In this document: piece by piece, positions 16,815-28,746 of the stretch
Numbering within the stretch: position 1 is the first letter of the stretch
Layout of the letters: each line of letters begins with the position of its first letter
NCBI RefSeq assembly: GCF_003119115.1
Contig: NZ_CP022364.1
Span: 954,501-1,018,500, forward strand
Direction of reading: 5' to 3'
DNA length: 64,000 bases
Source: Azospirillum sp. TSH58
GTDB taxonomy: Bacteria; Pseudomonadota; Alphaproteobacteria; Azospirillales; Azospirillaceae
Notes under the pieces: model-generated
Database searches by the model: none
Seen by the model: the letters and a program-made list of their open reading frames with translations, nothing else
Told to the model about the DNA's origin: nothing
Made by a program: the position numbers and the translations under genes

Positions 16815-18023
16815 CTATCCTTCCGACGCGCTGTCCCGGCGGTAGGGTGACAGCTCCATCAGCGCTTCGCGCTCCGCCGCCACGCCGGGGCGCTCGCGGC
16901 GCAGGTAATCGGCGATGGCGCGGTGGAAGCCGGGGTCGGCCACCCAGTGGGCGCTGTAGGTCGGCACCGGCAGATAGCCGCGCTGGATCTTGTGCTCCCC
17001 CTGGGCGCCGGCCTCGACGCGGCCGAGGCCGCGCTCGATGGCGAAGTCCAGCGCGCGGTAGTAGCACGCCTCGAAATGCAGGAAGCGGTAGCTCCCGTCG
17101 GAGCCCCAGTTGCGGCCATAGAGGGCGTCGGCGCCGATCAGGTTCAGGGCGCCGGCCACCCACTCCCCGTGATCCTCGCACATCACCAGCATGACCCGGT
17201 CGCCCATGGTCTCGCCCAGCAGGCGGAAGAAGGCGCGGTTCAGGTAGCCGCCGCCCCACTTCCGGTCGGCGGTCTCCAGATAGAAGCGGTGGAAGGCGTC
17301 CCAATGCTCCGGCTTCAGGTCGGCGCCGGTCAGGCTGTGCAGCCGCACGCTGCTCTCCGCCACCTCGCGCCGCTCCTTGCGGATGGCCTTGCGCTTGCGG
17401 CTGTTCAGGGTTTCCAGGAAGTCGTCGAAGCTGGCGTAGCCACGGTTCTCCCAATGATACTGCACGCCTTCGCGGAGCAGCCAGCCGGCCTCGCCGAGGC
17501 GGCGCCAGTCGCCCTCCTCCGGAAAGGTGACGTGGACGGAGGACACGCCGTAGCGCCGCGCCACCTCCTCCATGCCCTGGATCAGGGCGCCGGCGACGGC
17601 CTCCATCCCCTGGGCCGATGCGCAGGGCCGGACCAGAAGGCGCGGCCCCGGCACCGGGGTGAAGGGCACGGCGCATTGCAGCTTCGGGTAATACTGCCCG
17701 CCCGCCCGCTCATAGGCGTGCGCCCAGGCGTGGTCGAAGACATACTCGCCGTAGGAATGGTTCTTCAGGTAGAGCGGCACCGCCCCCATGATCCGCCCCG
17801 CCCCGTCGAAGGCGGCGAGGTGGCTGGGCTGCCAGCCGGTGCGGCCTATGGCCGATCCCGATTCCTCCAGCGCCAGCAGGAAGGCGTGGCTGAGAAACGG
17901 GTTGTCCGGCCCGGCGCAGGCGTCCCACTCCTTCGGGTCGGCGAGGCCGATGCCGGTCAGGACCTTGACGGTGATGGCCTCCCCGGCCCCGGGGCCGGCG
18001 CCGCTGTCCTTGCCGTCGGGCAT
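16815..18023 (-). CDS. GNAT-superfamily N-acyltransferase (peptidogalycan-type, DUF482)
   Basis: A 402-residue protein of the COG3146/DUF482 type. Segments include GPDNPFLSHAFLLALEESGS, VPLYLKNHSYGEYVFDHAWA, YYPKLQCAVPFTPVPGPRLL, TLNSRKRKAIRKERR and HFEACYYRALDFAIERGL. The fold is that of GNAT/Fem-type acyltransferases; the acyl donor and acceptor are unknown. Start ATG 18023 is chosen because the longer reading frame upstream runs into the RidA gene. It follows the RidA gene on the same strand with a 101-base gap. Confidence 0.82.
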   Translation of the reverse strand: MPDGKDSGAGPGAGEAITVKVLTGIGLADPKEWDACAGPDNPFLSHAFLLALEESGSAIGRTGWQPSHLAAFDGAGRIMGAVPLYLKNHSYGEYVFDHAWAHAYERAGGQYYPKLQCAVPFTPVPGPRLLVRPCASAQGMEAVAGALIQGMEEVARRYGVSSVHVTFPEEGDWRRLGEAGWLLREGVQYHWENRGYASFDDFLETLNSRKRKAIRKERREVAESSVRLHSLTGADLKPEHWDAFHRFYLETADRKWGGGYLNRAFFRLLGETMGDRVMLVMCEDHGEWVAGALNLIGADALYGRNWGSDGSYRFLHFEACYYRALDFAIERGLGRVEAGAQGEHKIQRGYLPVPTYSAHWVADPGFHRAIADYLRRERPGVAAEREALMELSPYRRDSASEG

Positions 18024-18124
18024 GCTCTCTCCTTCGCGGGCTCCTTCACGGGCACGCCGAGGGAGGTGGGCGCTTTTCCGCGCCGCGGCAAGAGGCCCGC
18101 CCCTCCCCCGGTCCGAAGCCCCGA

Positions 18125-18592
18125 TCAGGCCAGTTCGAGGATGGCGTCCACCTCGACGGCCACGTTGCCGGGCAGCGACGGGGCGCCGACGGCGGCGCGG
18201 GCGTGCTTCCCGGCGTCGCCGAACACCTGCATCATCAGCTCCGACGCGCCGTTGATGACCAGCGGCTGGTCGTGGAAGTCCGGCGTGCCGTTCACGAAGC
18301 CGCCCAGCCGCAGCACGCGCACCACCCGGTCGAGATCGCCGCCGCAGGCCGCCTTCGCCTGGGCGATGATGTTCAGCGCGCACAGCCGCGCCGCCTGCTG
18401 CCCCTGCTCCACCGTGAAGTCCTGGCCCAGCTTGCCGATGAAGCGGCGCTCGCCGTTCCACACGGTGACCTGCCCCGACACGTAGAGCGTGCTGCCCGAC
18501 TGGGTGTAGGGCACATAGGCCGCCACCGGGGCCGCCGCCTGCGGCAGCTCGATCCCCAACTCCTTCAGCCGCGCCTCGATGCGTCCGGCCAT
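18125..18592 (-). CDS. RidA family protein (enamine/imine deaminase-like)
   Basis: A 155-residue YjgF/YER057c/UK114 protein. RidA proteins hydrolyse reactive enamine/imine intermediates made by PLP enzymes. Landmarks: AAYVPYTQSGSTLYVSGQV, QAARLCALNIIAQAKAACGG, VVRVLRLGGFVN, and GKHARAAVGAPSLPGNVAVE with the conserved RxAVG Arg. Two ATGs lie close together (18598, 18592); GGAGGG abuts the first, so only the second, seven bases on, is correctly spaced and is taken as the start. Probably cotranscribed with the GNAT-like gene. Confidence 0.9.
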   Translation of the reverse strand: MAGRIEARLKELGIELPQAAAPVAAYVPYTQSGSTLYVSGQVTVWNGERRFIGKLGQDFTVEQGQQAARLCALNIIAQAKAACGGDLDRVVRVLRLGGFVNGTPDFHDQPLVINGASELMMQVFGDAGKHARAAVGAPSLPGNVAVEVDAILELA

Positions 18593-18872
18593 GCTCATCC
18601 CTCCGTCTTCGTTGCGGGCGCCGAGAATGCCCTGATGGGCGGCGCCCCCCGACGATAGCCCCCTCCTCCGCCGGCACCAAGAGCTTACCGGCACCCCGCC
18701 GGCGCTCCCCAACTGGGTAGTTTTGTCCCGGAGTCCGGGGCGCAACACCCTTTCTGCCCGGCAAAACTTTCCGCCGCCGTGGGAAGGACCGGCCGGCCAG
18801 CCTGGGCCAGCCCACCGCACAAGCTCCAAGGATATCCATAAAGATCAATAATTTACGGGAAGACCCGCGAAC

Positions 18873-18888
18873 TGGCACGGGTCTTGAT
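18873..18888 (+). promoter_or_regulatory. Sigma54-like promoter upstream of flagellin (weak -12)
   Basis: TGGCAC-GGGTC-TTGAT has a perfect -24 block and the right spacing, but the -12 block is TTGA instead of TTGC. It lies 86 bases before the flagellin ATG and overlaps an inverted repeat AGACCCG (18861-18867) / CGGGTCT (18878-18884). Within the 18599-18973 gap this is the only promoter pattern I see; a sigma28 promoter was not recognised. Confidence 0.35.
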
Positions 18889-18973
18889 AGAGGTGGAGCG
18901 CGCAAATGCACGTTGCCTCGCTTCGGTTTCAAGCACCAGCCGCGGGGCGAGCCTCAGAAGGAGACTTGGAACC

Positions 18974-20839
18974 ATGGCCATCAACGACGTCACCCTCACC
19001 GCGTCAATGCGCACGAATCTGCTGCAACTGCAGAGCGTGAACGACAAGATCGGTGTCAAGCAGAACATCCTCTCGACCGGCAACAAGATCAATTCGGCGC
19101 TCGACGGCCCGACTTCGTTCTTCGCAGCGAAGAGCCTGACCCAGCGCGCCGGTGACCTGTCGTCGTTGAAGGACGCCATGGGTCAGTCGATCAGCACCAT
19201 CAAGGCCGCCGACAAGGGCGTGACCGCGATCGAAAGCATGATCGAGCAGGCGCGCGGTCTGACCACCGCCGCCTACTCCGCTCTGGGCACCGACGCCGGC
19301 TCCGTCGCCACCCGCAAGACGCTGGCCGCCCAGTTCAACTCCCTGAAGGAGCAGATCGACAAGCTGGCCGGCGACAGCGGCTATGCCGGCAAGAACCTGC
19401 TGGCCGGCAACGGCCTGCGCCTGGACTCCACCAGCGAGTCGCGCCGCGCCGTCAACACCATCCAGGGCATCGAGAACGCCCGCGTCACCAACGTGGTGTC
19501 GACCGACACCTACACGGTGCGCGTCAAGGGCGACGGCTCCATCGAGGGCGCGGCCGGCGAGATCAACAGCGCCGAGATGGCCCACGGCCTGGTCGGTCTG
19601 AAGCTGTCCGGCACGATGGCCACCTCGCTCGGCAGCTTCTCCGACGTGCAGATCGAGGTCCGCGGCGCGAAGGGCCGTGAGCGCTCCTTCATCATCACGG
19701 ACGGCAACGAGTCGCGCACGATCACCTACTTCGACAACAGCCAGACCATGGCCGCCAACACGACGCAGGCGGCGAAGTCGGGCACGGCGCAGCTCACCCA
19801 GGTGTCGATGGGCGGCACGATCGAGGCCGGCGACAGCTTCACCATCACCGTCGAAGACCAGACCTTCACCTACACCGCCACCGCCGGCGACGTGGCGGTC
19901 GGGCAGACCGCCCGCGTCAACATCGCCAACCAGCTGAAGGCGTCGATCGACAACGCGCTGGGCGCCAACGGTCGCCTGAGCGGCAAGGACGTCCAGACCA
20001 TCACGGTCAGCACCACCGGCACGATCACGCTGGAAGGCGCGACGACGAGCAACTCGGCCCGCGAGATGACCGTCAAGGCCACCGCCGGGAACGCCCTCAC
20101 CAAGCGCATCTCCGAAAGCTTCGCGTCGGGCACCATCGTGTCCTTCACGGTGGACCGCAATCTGCTGGAGCAGGCCGCCAACAGCGGCAACGGCATCTCG
20201 GTCATCGAGAAGAAGGTCGACATCCAGATCCAGGTCAGCAACCTGAACGGCTCCACGGTGACCCGCGACGGCATGGCCAACCGCGGCGAGGGCAAGCTGG
20301 CGGAAGGTGAGAACTCCTTCGCGTTCGACACCGGCACGGTGCGCTTCAACGTCGATCAGAAGAGCATCAAGCAGGCGGCGGAAGCCAACTCGGCGGCCAA
20401 CCTAGTCTCGGTGCAGGTGACCGACGCCAACACCTCGAACGATCTGACGGTGCAGCTCAACGAGCGCAACACCAACTCGATCACGGTGAAGGCCCAGAAC
20501 CTGACCTCCAGCGGCCAGGGCCTGCGTCTGGACTACGCGCAGAACGACTGGACCGACCGCGCCGACATCGACAAGGCGGTCGCCGGCATCGACTACGCGA
20601 AGCAGACGCTGCGGTCGGCCTCGCAGACGCTGTCGACCAACCTGAACATCATCACGACCCGCGAAACCTTCACCAAGGAGTTCAGCGACGTGCTGGTCGA
20701 AGGCGCCAACAAGCTGACGCTGGCCGACCAGAACGAGGAAGGCGCGAGCCTGCTGATGCTGCAGACCCGTCAGCAGCTCGGCACCATCGCCCTCTCGCTG
20801 GCCAACCAGTCGCAGCAGTCGATCCTGCGTCTGTTCTAA
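18974..20839 (+). CDS. Flagellin
   Basis: A 621-residue filament protein. The N-terminal D0/D1 part (LTASMRTNLLQLQSVNDKIG, KQNILSTGNKINSALDGPTS, SISTIKAADKGVTAIESMIE) and C-terminal D1/D0 part (TLRSASQTLSTNLNIITTRE, EFSDVLVEGANKLTLADQNE, LANQSQQSILRLF) are conserved; the long centre (about residues 160-530) is Thr/Ser/Asn-rich and surface-exposed. The size fits the large flagellins of Azospirillum, which has separate polar and lateral filaments; I cannot tell which this is. AAGGAGACTTGG precedes ATG 18974. It is a single-gene unit ended by a strong terminator. No other flagellar genes are in the window. Confidence 0.93.
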   Translation: MAINDVTLTASMRTNLLQLQSVNDKIGVKQNILSTGNKINSALDGPTSFFAAKSLTQRAGDLSSLKDAMGQSISTIKAADKGVTAIESMIEQARGLTTAAYSALGTDAGSVATRKTLAAQFNSLKEQIDKLAGDSGYAGKNLLAGNGLRLDSTSESRRAVNTIQGIENARVTNVVSTDTYTVRVKGDGSIEGAAGEINSAEMAHGLVGLKLSGTMATSLGSFSDVQIEVRGAKGRERSFIITDGNESRTITYFDNSQTMAANTTQAAKSGTAQLTQVSMGGTIEAGDSFTITVEDQTFTYTATAGDVAVGQTARVNIANQLKASIDNALGANGRLSGKDVQTITVSTTGTITLEGATTSNSAREMTVKATAGNALTKRISESFASGTIVSFTVDRNLLEQAANSGNGISVIEKKVDIQIQVSNLNGSTVTRDGMANRGEGKLAEGENSFAFDTGTVRFNVDQKSIKQAAEANSAANLVSVQVTDANTSNDLTVQLNERNTNSITVKAQNLTSSGQGLRLDYAQNDWTDRADIDKAVAGIDYAKQTLRSASQTLSTNLNIITTRETFTKEFSDVLVEGANKLTLADQNEEGASLLMLQTRQQLGTIALSLANQSQQSILRLF

Positions 20840-20888
20840 CCGGCAAGGTCCAGCCGGCGACCACAGGCCAAGGCAAGGCATTGCGCAG

Positions 20889-20920
20889 CAGGCGCCCCGA
20901 CCGGGGCGCCTGTTTTTTTT
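20889..20920 (+). terminator. Terminator after flagellin
   Basis: Stem CAGGCGCCCC / GGGGCGCCTG with loop GACC, followed by eight T residues (20913-20920). A textbook intrinsic terminator. Confidence 0.95.
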
Positions 20921-20951
20921 GGCCCCCGGCCGGCACCGCACCCGGCCCACC

Positions 20952-22544
20952 CTACCGCAAGGCGGCCTCGATCAGGGCGCGCGCGTCGGCGGCCAGCTTC
21001 GCGCGCTCGGGCGCCCGCGTGTACATCATGTGACCGCCCTCATAGACCGTCACGGCGACCCGGTCGGCCTGCCCGTCCGGCAGTTCCAGGCGGGACGCCA
21101 CCCAGCGCGACGCCATGTAGGGGGTGATGAGGTCGGTGCGCCCGTGGGCGATCAGCACCCGCAGCGCCGGCTGCAGGGTCAGGGCGGCCTGGAGGTCGTC
21201 CACCGCGCTGGGCTGGCCGGAGCGCGGCCACTCCCAGCCCCGGTTGACCCGGTCGCTGAGCAGGTCGAACGGCACCTCCGTCCGCACGCCCAGCCACTCG
21301 TGGGCGTAGGCGGCGAAGGCGGTGGTGTAGGTCGGCACCGTGCCCTTCAGGAAGGGATCGAAGGGAAGGCGCGCCGCCGACGGATCGGGGTCCGCGGCGG
21401 TGAAGGTGCCGTCATAGACGCTGGCGACCCGCCCGCGCCCGCGCAGCAGCTCGCGGGCGAAGACGTCGGTGGGGATCTCGCCGCGGAAACGGGTCACCAG
21501 CTCCTCCGGCAGGCCGATGGTCCGCGCCACCTCGGCGAAGAAGCCCTGCGCCGCGCCGGGCCGGCGGTAGTCCAGCCCGGCCAGCCCGGTGAGATAGCCG
21601 TTGAAGGCGTAGCGCTCCGCCGCCTCCGCCGCCTGCTCCGGCGTGCCGGGAACCAGCCCGTTGGCGGCGGCGGAGGCGGCGTAGGCGGGCAGCCGCAGCG
21701 CCGGCACCAGAAGCCCGCCGCCGCCGCGTATGGTGGCGAAATCGACCACCGGCGAGACCATGATCAGCCCGTTGACCGCGATGCCGGTGTCGTCGATCAG
21801 GCGGTTGGCCATCTTGGCGATGCGGAAGCCTCCATAGCTTTCCCCCACCAGGAATTTCGGCGATTCCCACCGGCCGTTGCGGGTCAGCCAGAGCCGGACG
21901 ATCTCCGCCATGGCCCGGCTGTCGGCGTCGACCGACCAGAAGCGCTTGCCGGGATCCTCGTCCCGCCGCGCGCCCTCCTCCTTTCCGCCGTCACGCCGGA
22001 TGCCGCGGCTGTAGCCCGTGCCCACCGGATCGATGAAGACCAGATCGGTGAAGGCCAGCCAGCTGTCCGGGTTGTCCAGCAGCGGAGCCGGCGGGCGGGT
22101 CAGCGAACCGTCGTCGTTGAAGCCGACCACCTTCGGCCCCAGGGCGCCCAGATGCAGATAGGCGGAGGACGCCCCCGGCCCGCCGTTGAACACGAAGGCG
22201 ACGGGCCGCTGGCCGCGCGGCGCCCCGTCCAGCGTGTAGGTGACGGTGAAGACACGGGCCGCCACCTCCTCGCGCGGGCCGTCGCGCAGGGGCAGGAACT
22301 CCGTCACCGCCGTGTAGGCGAGCGGTCCGGCCGGCAACGGAAGCTGGTGCCTGGTCTCGCTGCGCTGGGCGTCGAAGCCGCCGCCGGCCCGCTCCGTCGG
22401 TTTCGGCGCGCTCTGGGCCTGCTCATTCCGGGCCGGCGCCTTCTGCGGCTCCGCGTCCTGGGCGTTCGCGGCGTGGGGCAGCGGCAGCGCCAGCAGGGCG
22501 AGCAGCGGCAAAAGGCGGAGGCGGCGGTTCATGGCGCGTCGCAT
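20952..22544 (-). CDS. Peptidase S10 (serine carboxypeptidase) family, exported
   Basis: A 530-residue secreted alpha/beta-hydrolase. The N-terminus has a signal peptide (MRRAMNRRLRLLPLLALLAL, cleavage near ANA-QDA). Landmarks are VFNGGPGASSAYLHLGALGP (oxyanion-hole NGGPG), VGESYGGFRIAKMANRL with the nucleophilic Ser, and a C-terminal HGRTDLITPYMASRW and YEGGHMMYTR supplying Asp and His. Bacterial S10-like proteins of this length are annotated as carboxypeptidases or septum-formation-like proteins, but activity is seldom tested. The chosen ATG 22544 gives the normal signal peptide; longer frames add Pro/Gly-rich sequence. Confidence 0.87.
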   Translation of the reverse strand: MRRAMNRRLRLLPLLALLALPLPHAANAQDAEPQKAPARNEQAQSAPKPTERAGGGFDAQRSETRHQLPLPAGPLAYTAVTEFLPLRDGPREEVAARVFTVTYTLDGAPRGQRPVAFVFNGGPGASSAYLHLGALGPKVVGFNDDGSLTRPPAPLLDNPDSWLAFTDLVFIDPVGTGYSRGIRRDGGKEEGARRDEDPGKRFWSVDADSRAMAEIVRLWLTRNGRWESPKFLVGESYGGFRIAKMANRLIDDTGIAVNGLIMVSPVVDFATIRGGGGLLVPALRLPAYAASAAANGLVPGTPEQAAEAAERYAFNGYLTGLAGLDYRRPGAAQGFFAEVARTIGLPEELVTRFRGEIPTDVFARELLRGRGRVASVYDGTFTAADPDPSAARLPFDPFLKGTVPTYTTAFAAYAHEWLGVRTEVPFDLLSDRVNRGWEWPRSGQPSAVDDLQAALTLQPALRVLIAHGRTDLITPYMASRWVASRLELPDGQADRVAVTVYEGGHMMYTRAPERAKLAADARALIEAALR

Positions 22545-22743
22545 GGCGCATCCTGTCGGCTGTGTCGTCACAGGCCCGCATATTGACCCGCGCCCGGCGT
22601 CCGGCAAGGACACGCCCCCTCGGCCCGCGTCGCGGCTCGCCGCCGGAACCGCGACAATTTATCTCAATTCAAACCATTGATGCACGTACGACCCTGACTA
22701 TGATGACCAAATTGTTACCACCTTAAGCCGAGTCTTCCCGATC

Positions 22744-23226
22744 ATGGACATGCCCTCCGAGAATTTTCAGGATCTCGTCTGGAGCGACGATCTTGCGTTG
22801 GGCATCGAGGACATCGACGAACAGCACAAACAATGGATCGAGCTGGTCCAGGCGTTCCATGTCGCCGTCGCCGAAGGCCGTTCCCGCGAGGAGGTCTATC
22901 GCACGCTGGCCGACGCGGTGGTCTATACGGAGATTCACTTCGCCAGCGAGCAGAAGGTGATGGAGGAAGCCGGCTATCCCTTCCTGGCCGACCATCTCGT
23001 CCAGCATTCCCTGGCGTGGGAGCAGCTGCACGCCTTCACCACCGGCAACGTGCCGGAGGAGAACATCGCCGAGTATCTGGCGACCTTCCTGCCGCAATGG
23101 CTGATGCTGCACATCAACTCCGCGGACCGCCAGTTCGCCCGCTGGCTGAAGGAGCGTGACGCCATCCCGGCGGAACTGGCCGACGCCCAGCTTTCCGGCC
23201 GCGTCTTCCCCAACATCCCGGTCTGA
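22744..23226 (+). CDS. Bacteriohemerythrin
   Basis: A 160-residue four-helix di-iron oxygen-binding protein. The ligand pattern is seen: GIEDIDEQHKQWIELV (His), VVYTEIHFASEQKVMEEAGY (His and Glu), HLVQHSLAWEQLH (two His) and LMLHINSADRQFARW (His and Asp). Such proteins buffer or deliver oxygen in the cytoplasm. It lies convergent to nrdJ and shares its terminator. A second bacteriohemerythrin is on the far side of nrdJ. Confidence 0.9.
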   Translation: MDMPSENFQDLVWSDDLALGIEDIDEQHKQWIELVQAFHVAVAEGRSREEVYRTLADAVVYTEIHFASEQKVMEEAGYPFLADHLVQHSLAWEQLHAFTTGNVPEENIAEYLATFLPQWLMLHINSADRQFARWLKERDAIPAELADAQLSGRVFPNIPV

Positions 23227-23323
23227 TCCCGCCCCGCTCGTGATGGCCGCCGCCGGTGGGAAACCGCCGGCGGCGAAAGCCGTGCCCGCAGGACGGCGGC
23301 GCCCCTGAATCCGAGCGCGCATG

Positions 23324-23356
23324 AAAAAAGGGGAGGTCCGAGGACCTCCCCTTTTC
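23324..23356. terminator. Bidirectional terminator between bacteriohemerythrin and nrdJ
   Basis: Stem AAAAGGGGAGGTCC / GGACCTCCCCTTTT (23326-23339, 23342-23355) with A-run on the left and T-run on the right; it serves both convergent genes. Confidence 0.92.
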
Positions 23357-23387
23357 CACGCCATGCCGGGGATGGAACCGGCTGGCC

Positions 23388-27107
<3,720 letters not shown>

Positions 27108-27241
27108 GTGACTCGTGCTCCCTCTGGCTGGCGAACAAAGGTGTCGCGCTCCGTGCGGCGCAGCTCGCGCTGGCTGACGAACGCAACACCCTGTATGTTG
27201 GTGCGCATCCTAGCCTCAAGCGTCTGGCCAAGCAAGACCCG

Positions 27242-27290
27242 ACCCAAGATATTGTGTGCTTGACGCGGGCCTACCTCCTAGATATGGCGC
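27242..27290 (-). promoter_or_regulatory. Paired NrdR-like boxes upstream of nrdJ
   Basis: Box 1 (27242-27257) ACCCAAGATATTGTGT agrees with the published NrdR consensus acaCwAtATaTwGtgt at 14 of 16 positions. Box 2 (27275-27290) has the core CTAGATATGG. Their centres are 33 bases apart, about three helical turns, the usual NrdR arrangement. A third, inverted partial match CCCATATCTAG lies at 27344-27354. They sit upstream of nrdJ on the minus strand. The remaining 27108-27636 gap is non-coding leader and spacer with no gene seen. Confidence 0.65.
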
Positions 27291-27636
27291 GTTAGGTCAA
27301 CGGGCCAAGCCGCCGGGGGTTCCCGGAAAAAATCCGCCCACCCCCCATATCTAGTCCCCGCCAGAGAGCCTCCGGCGCCCGGTTTCCGTAAGGAATCCGT
27401 CACTTTCGCGGGGTTGCCGGGCCCCTCCGACCGCAGGAGTCACGGGGGGCGAATCGGCGGTACGCCCTTCTCCCGTCCCCCCGCCCGCGACCCCACCTTT
27501 GCCCGCTGGACCGGTCCCGCCGCGAGGCTCCCGGACGACGCCTCGAGTCGCCCCGCGATGTCACAGGCGGTCCCGCGTGACCTTTCCCGCTCCCCCCGGT
27601 TGGAAGGTTCGGTTTCGTGCAACGAGGAGACCTTCC

Positions 27637-28134
27637 ATGCACAAGACGGTGATCGCGACCCTGTCCGCCCTGGCCCTGACGACCGGCGCCGCGGTGGCCC
27701 AGACCGGCACCGGCGGCTCGGCCCAAACCCCGGGTGCCCAGGCCCCCAACTCGGTCATCATGGACCAGGGCCAGAGCGCCCGCCCGGCCGGCCCCGCAAG
27801 CAACGCCACGGGCGGCGCCAGCGTCGAGCATCTGATGAGCCGCACGGTGATCGGAGCGGACGGCGAGAAGGTCGGCAAGGTGACCGACGTGATCCTCGGT
27901 CCGGACGGCAACGCCCAGCTCCTGGTGATCCAGAGCGGCGGCTTCCTCGGCATCGGCGGCAAGGAGATCGCCGCGGACATCGCGCTGGCCGACGTGCTTC
28001 CGGGCAACGGCCCGATCACGCTGCGCGACGTCACCCAGGCGAGCGTGCGCGACATGCCGGAGTTCCAGTACAGCGACAGCATGACCTCGCTGAACCGCGG
28101 CCCGAAGCACAGCGGCGAGTCGAGCAAGCAGTAA
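27637..28134 (+). CDS. Exported PRC-barrel domain protein
   Basis: A 165-residue protein with signal peptide (MHKTVIATLSALALTTGAAV, cleavage after AVA). After a low-complexity Gly/Pro/Ala linker comes a PRC-barrel: EHLMSRTVIGADGEKVGKVT, DVILGPDGNAQLLVIQSGGF, then KEIAADIALADVLPG. Periplasmic PRC-barrel proteins are common in alphaproteobacteria and often stress related; the ligand is unknown. Start ATG 27637 is supported by ACGAGGAGACC. It is convergent with the second bacteriohemerythrin gene. Confidence 0.85.
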   Translation: MHKTVIATLSALALTTGAAVAQTGTGGSAQTPGAQAPNSVIMDQGQSARPAGPASNATGGASVEHLMSRTVIGADGEKVGKVTDVILGPDGNAQLLVIQSGGFLGIGGKEIAADIALADVLPGNGPITLRDVTQASVRDMPEFQYSDSMTSLNRGPKHSGESSKQ

Positions 28135-28148
28135 CCATCCGAGGACAG

Positions 28149-28176
28149 CCCCTCTCCCGCCCCGGGAGAGGGGTTT
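28149..28176. terminator. Hairpin between the PRC-barrel and bacteriohemerythrin genes
   Basis: Stem CCCCTCTCCC / GGGAGAGGGG followed by TTTCGCCCTTT. It lies in the 48-base gap between two convergent stops. Confidence 0.7.
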
Positions 28177-28182
28177 CGCCCT

Positions 28183-28647
28183 TTACGCCTCCACCCCGCG
28201 CTCGCGCAGGTAGGCGCCCAGCTTGGTGTCCACGCCCAGGATGTGGCCGGACAGCCATTTGGCGAGGAAGCCCAGCACGAAGGCGCCCTTCTCCCCTCCC
28301 GCGTCCAGCGCGCTGTTCACGTCGTGAAGCTGGCGGACGAAGCTGTCGTGCAGCGCCTTGTGGGCGGTGTAGTCGGGATAGCCGTGCTCGCGCATCAGCG
28401 TCTCTTCCCGGTCGAAATGCGTGTCGGTGTAGTCGAGCAGTTCCCTCAGCACATCCTGGATCTCGCTGTCGGTACGGAACTCGTTCACCGCGGTGACGAA
28501 TTCGTTGAACAGCTCGAACAGGCGCTTGTGGTCGGCGTCGATCACCGCGTTCCCGACTCCGAAGCCGTCCTGCCACGCCATCGTCTCCCAACGCGGGTCG
28601 GCAAGGTTCGGCTTCATCGTCTTCGGCTGCATATTGTTTAATTGCAT
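28183..28647 (-). CDS. Bacteriohemerythrin (second)
   Basis: A 154-residue di-iron four-helix protein with MAWQDGFGVGNAVIDADHKR (first His), LLDYTDTHFDREETLMREHG (His, Glu), YTAHKALHDSFVRQL (two His) and KWLSGHILGVDTKLG (His, Asp). It resembles the gene at 22744 in fold but is diverged in sequence. Start ATG 28647 (MQLNNMQ) is preferred since AAGGGGGAAACG lies just upstream; ATG 28671 would add eight residues including that signal. Confidence 0.9.
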   Translation of the reverse strand: MQLNNMQPKTMKPNLADPRWETMAWQDGFGVGNAVIDADHKRLFELFNEFVTAVNEFRTDSEIQDVLRELLDYTDTHFDREETLMREHGYPDYTAHKALHDSFVRQLHDVNSALDAGGEKGAFVLGFLAKWLSGHILGVDTKLGAYLRERGVEA

Positions 28648-28746
28648 GACGTTTCCCCCTTCAGGAAACATCCTTATAAGCCGCCGCCCGCCCGCCGCCG
28701 GGAGCGGCAGATAGTCACACTTTCTTTATGGTTATAGGGCCGTTCT

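Noticed and set aside
27108-27241. Possible cobalamin riboswitch in the nrdJ leader
   Set aside because: B12-box-like GCCACTG sequence and the conserved core were not found; NrdR boxes give a better explanation for regulation.
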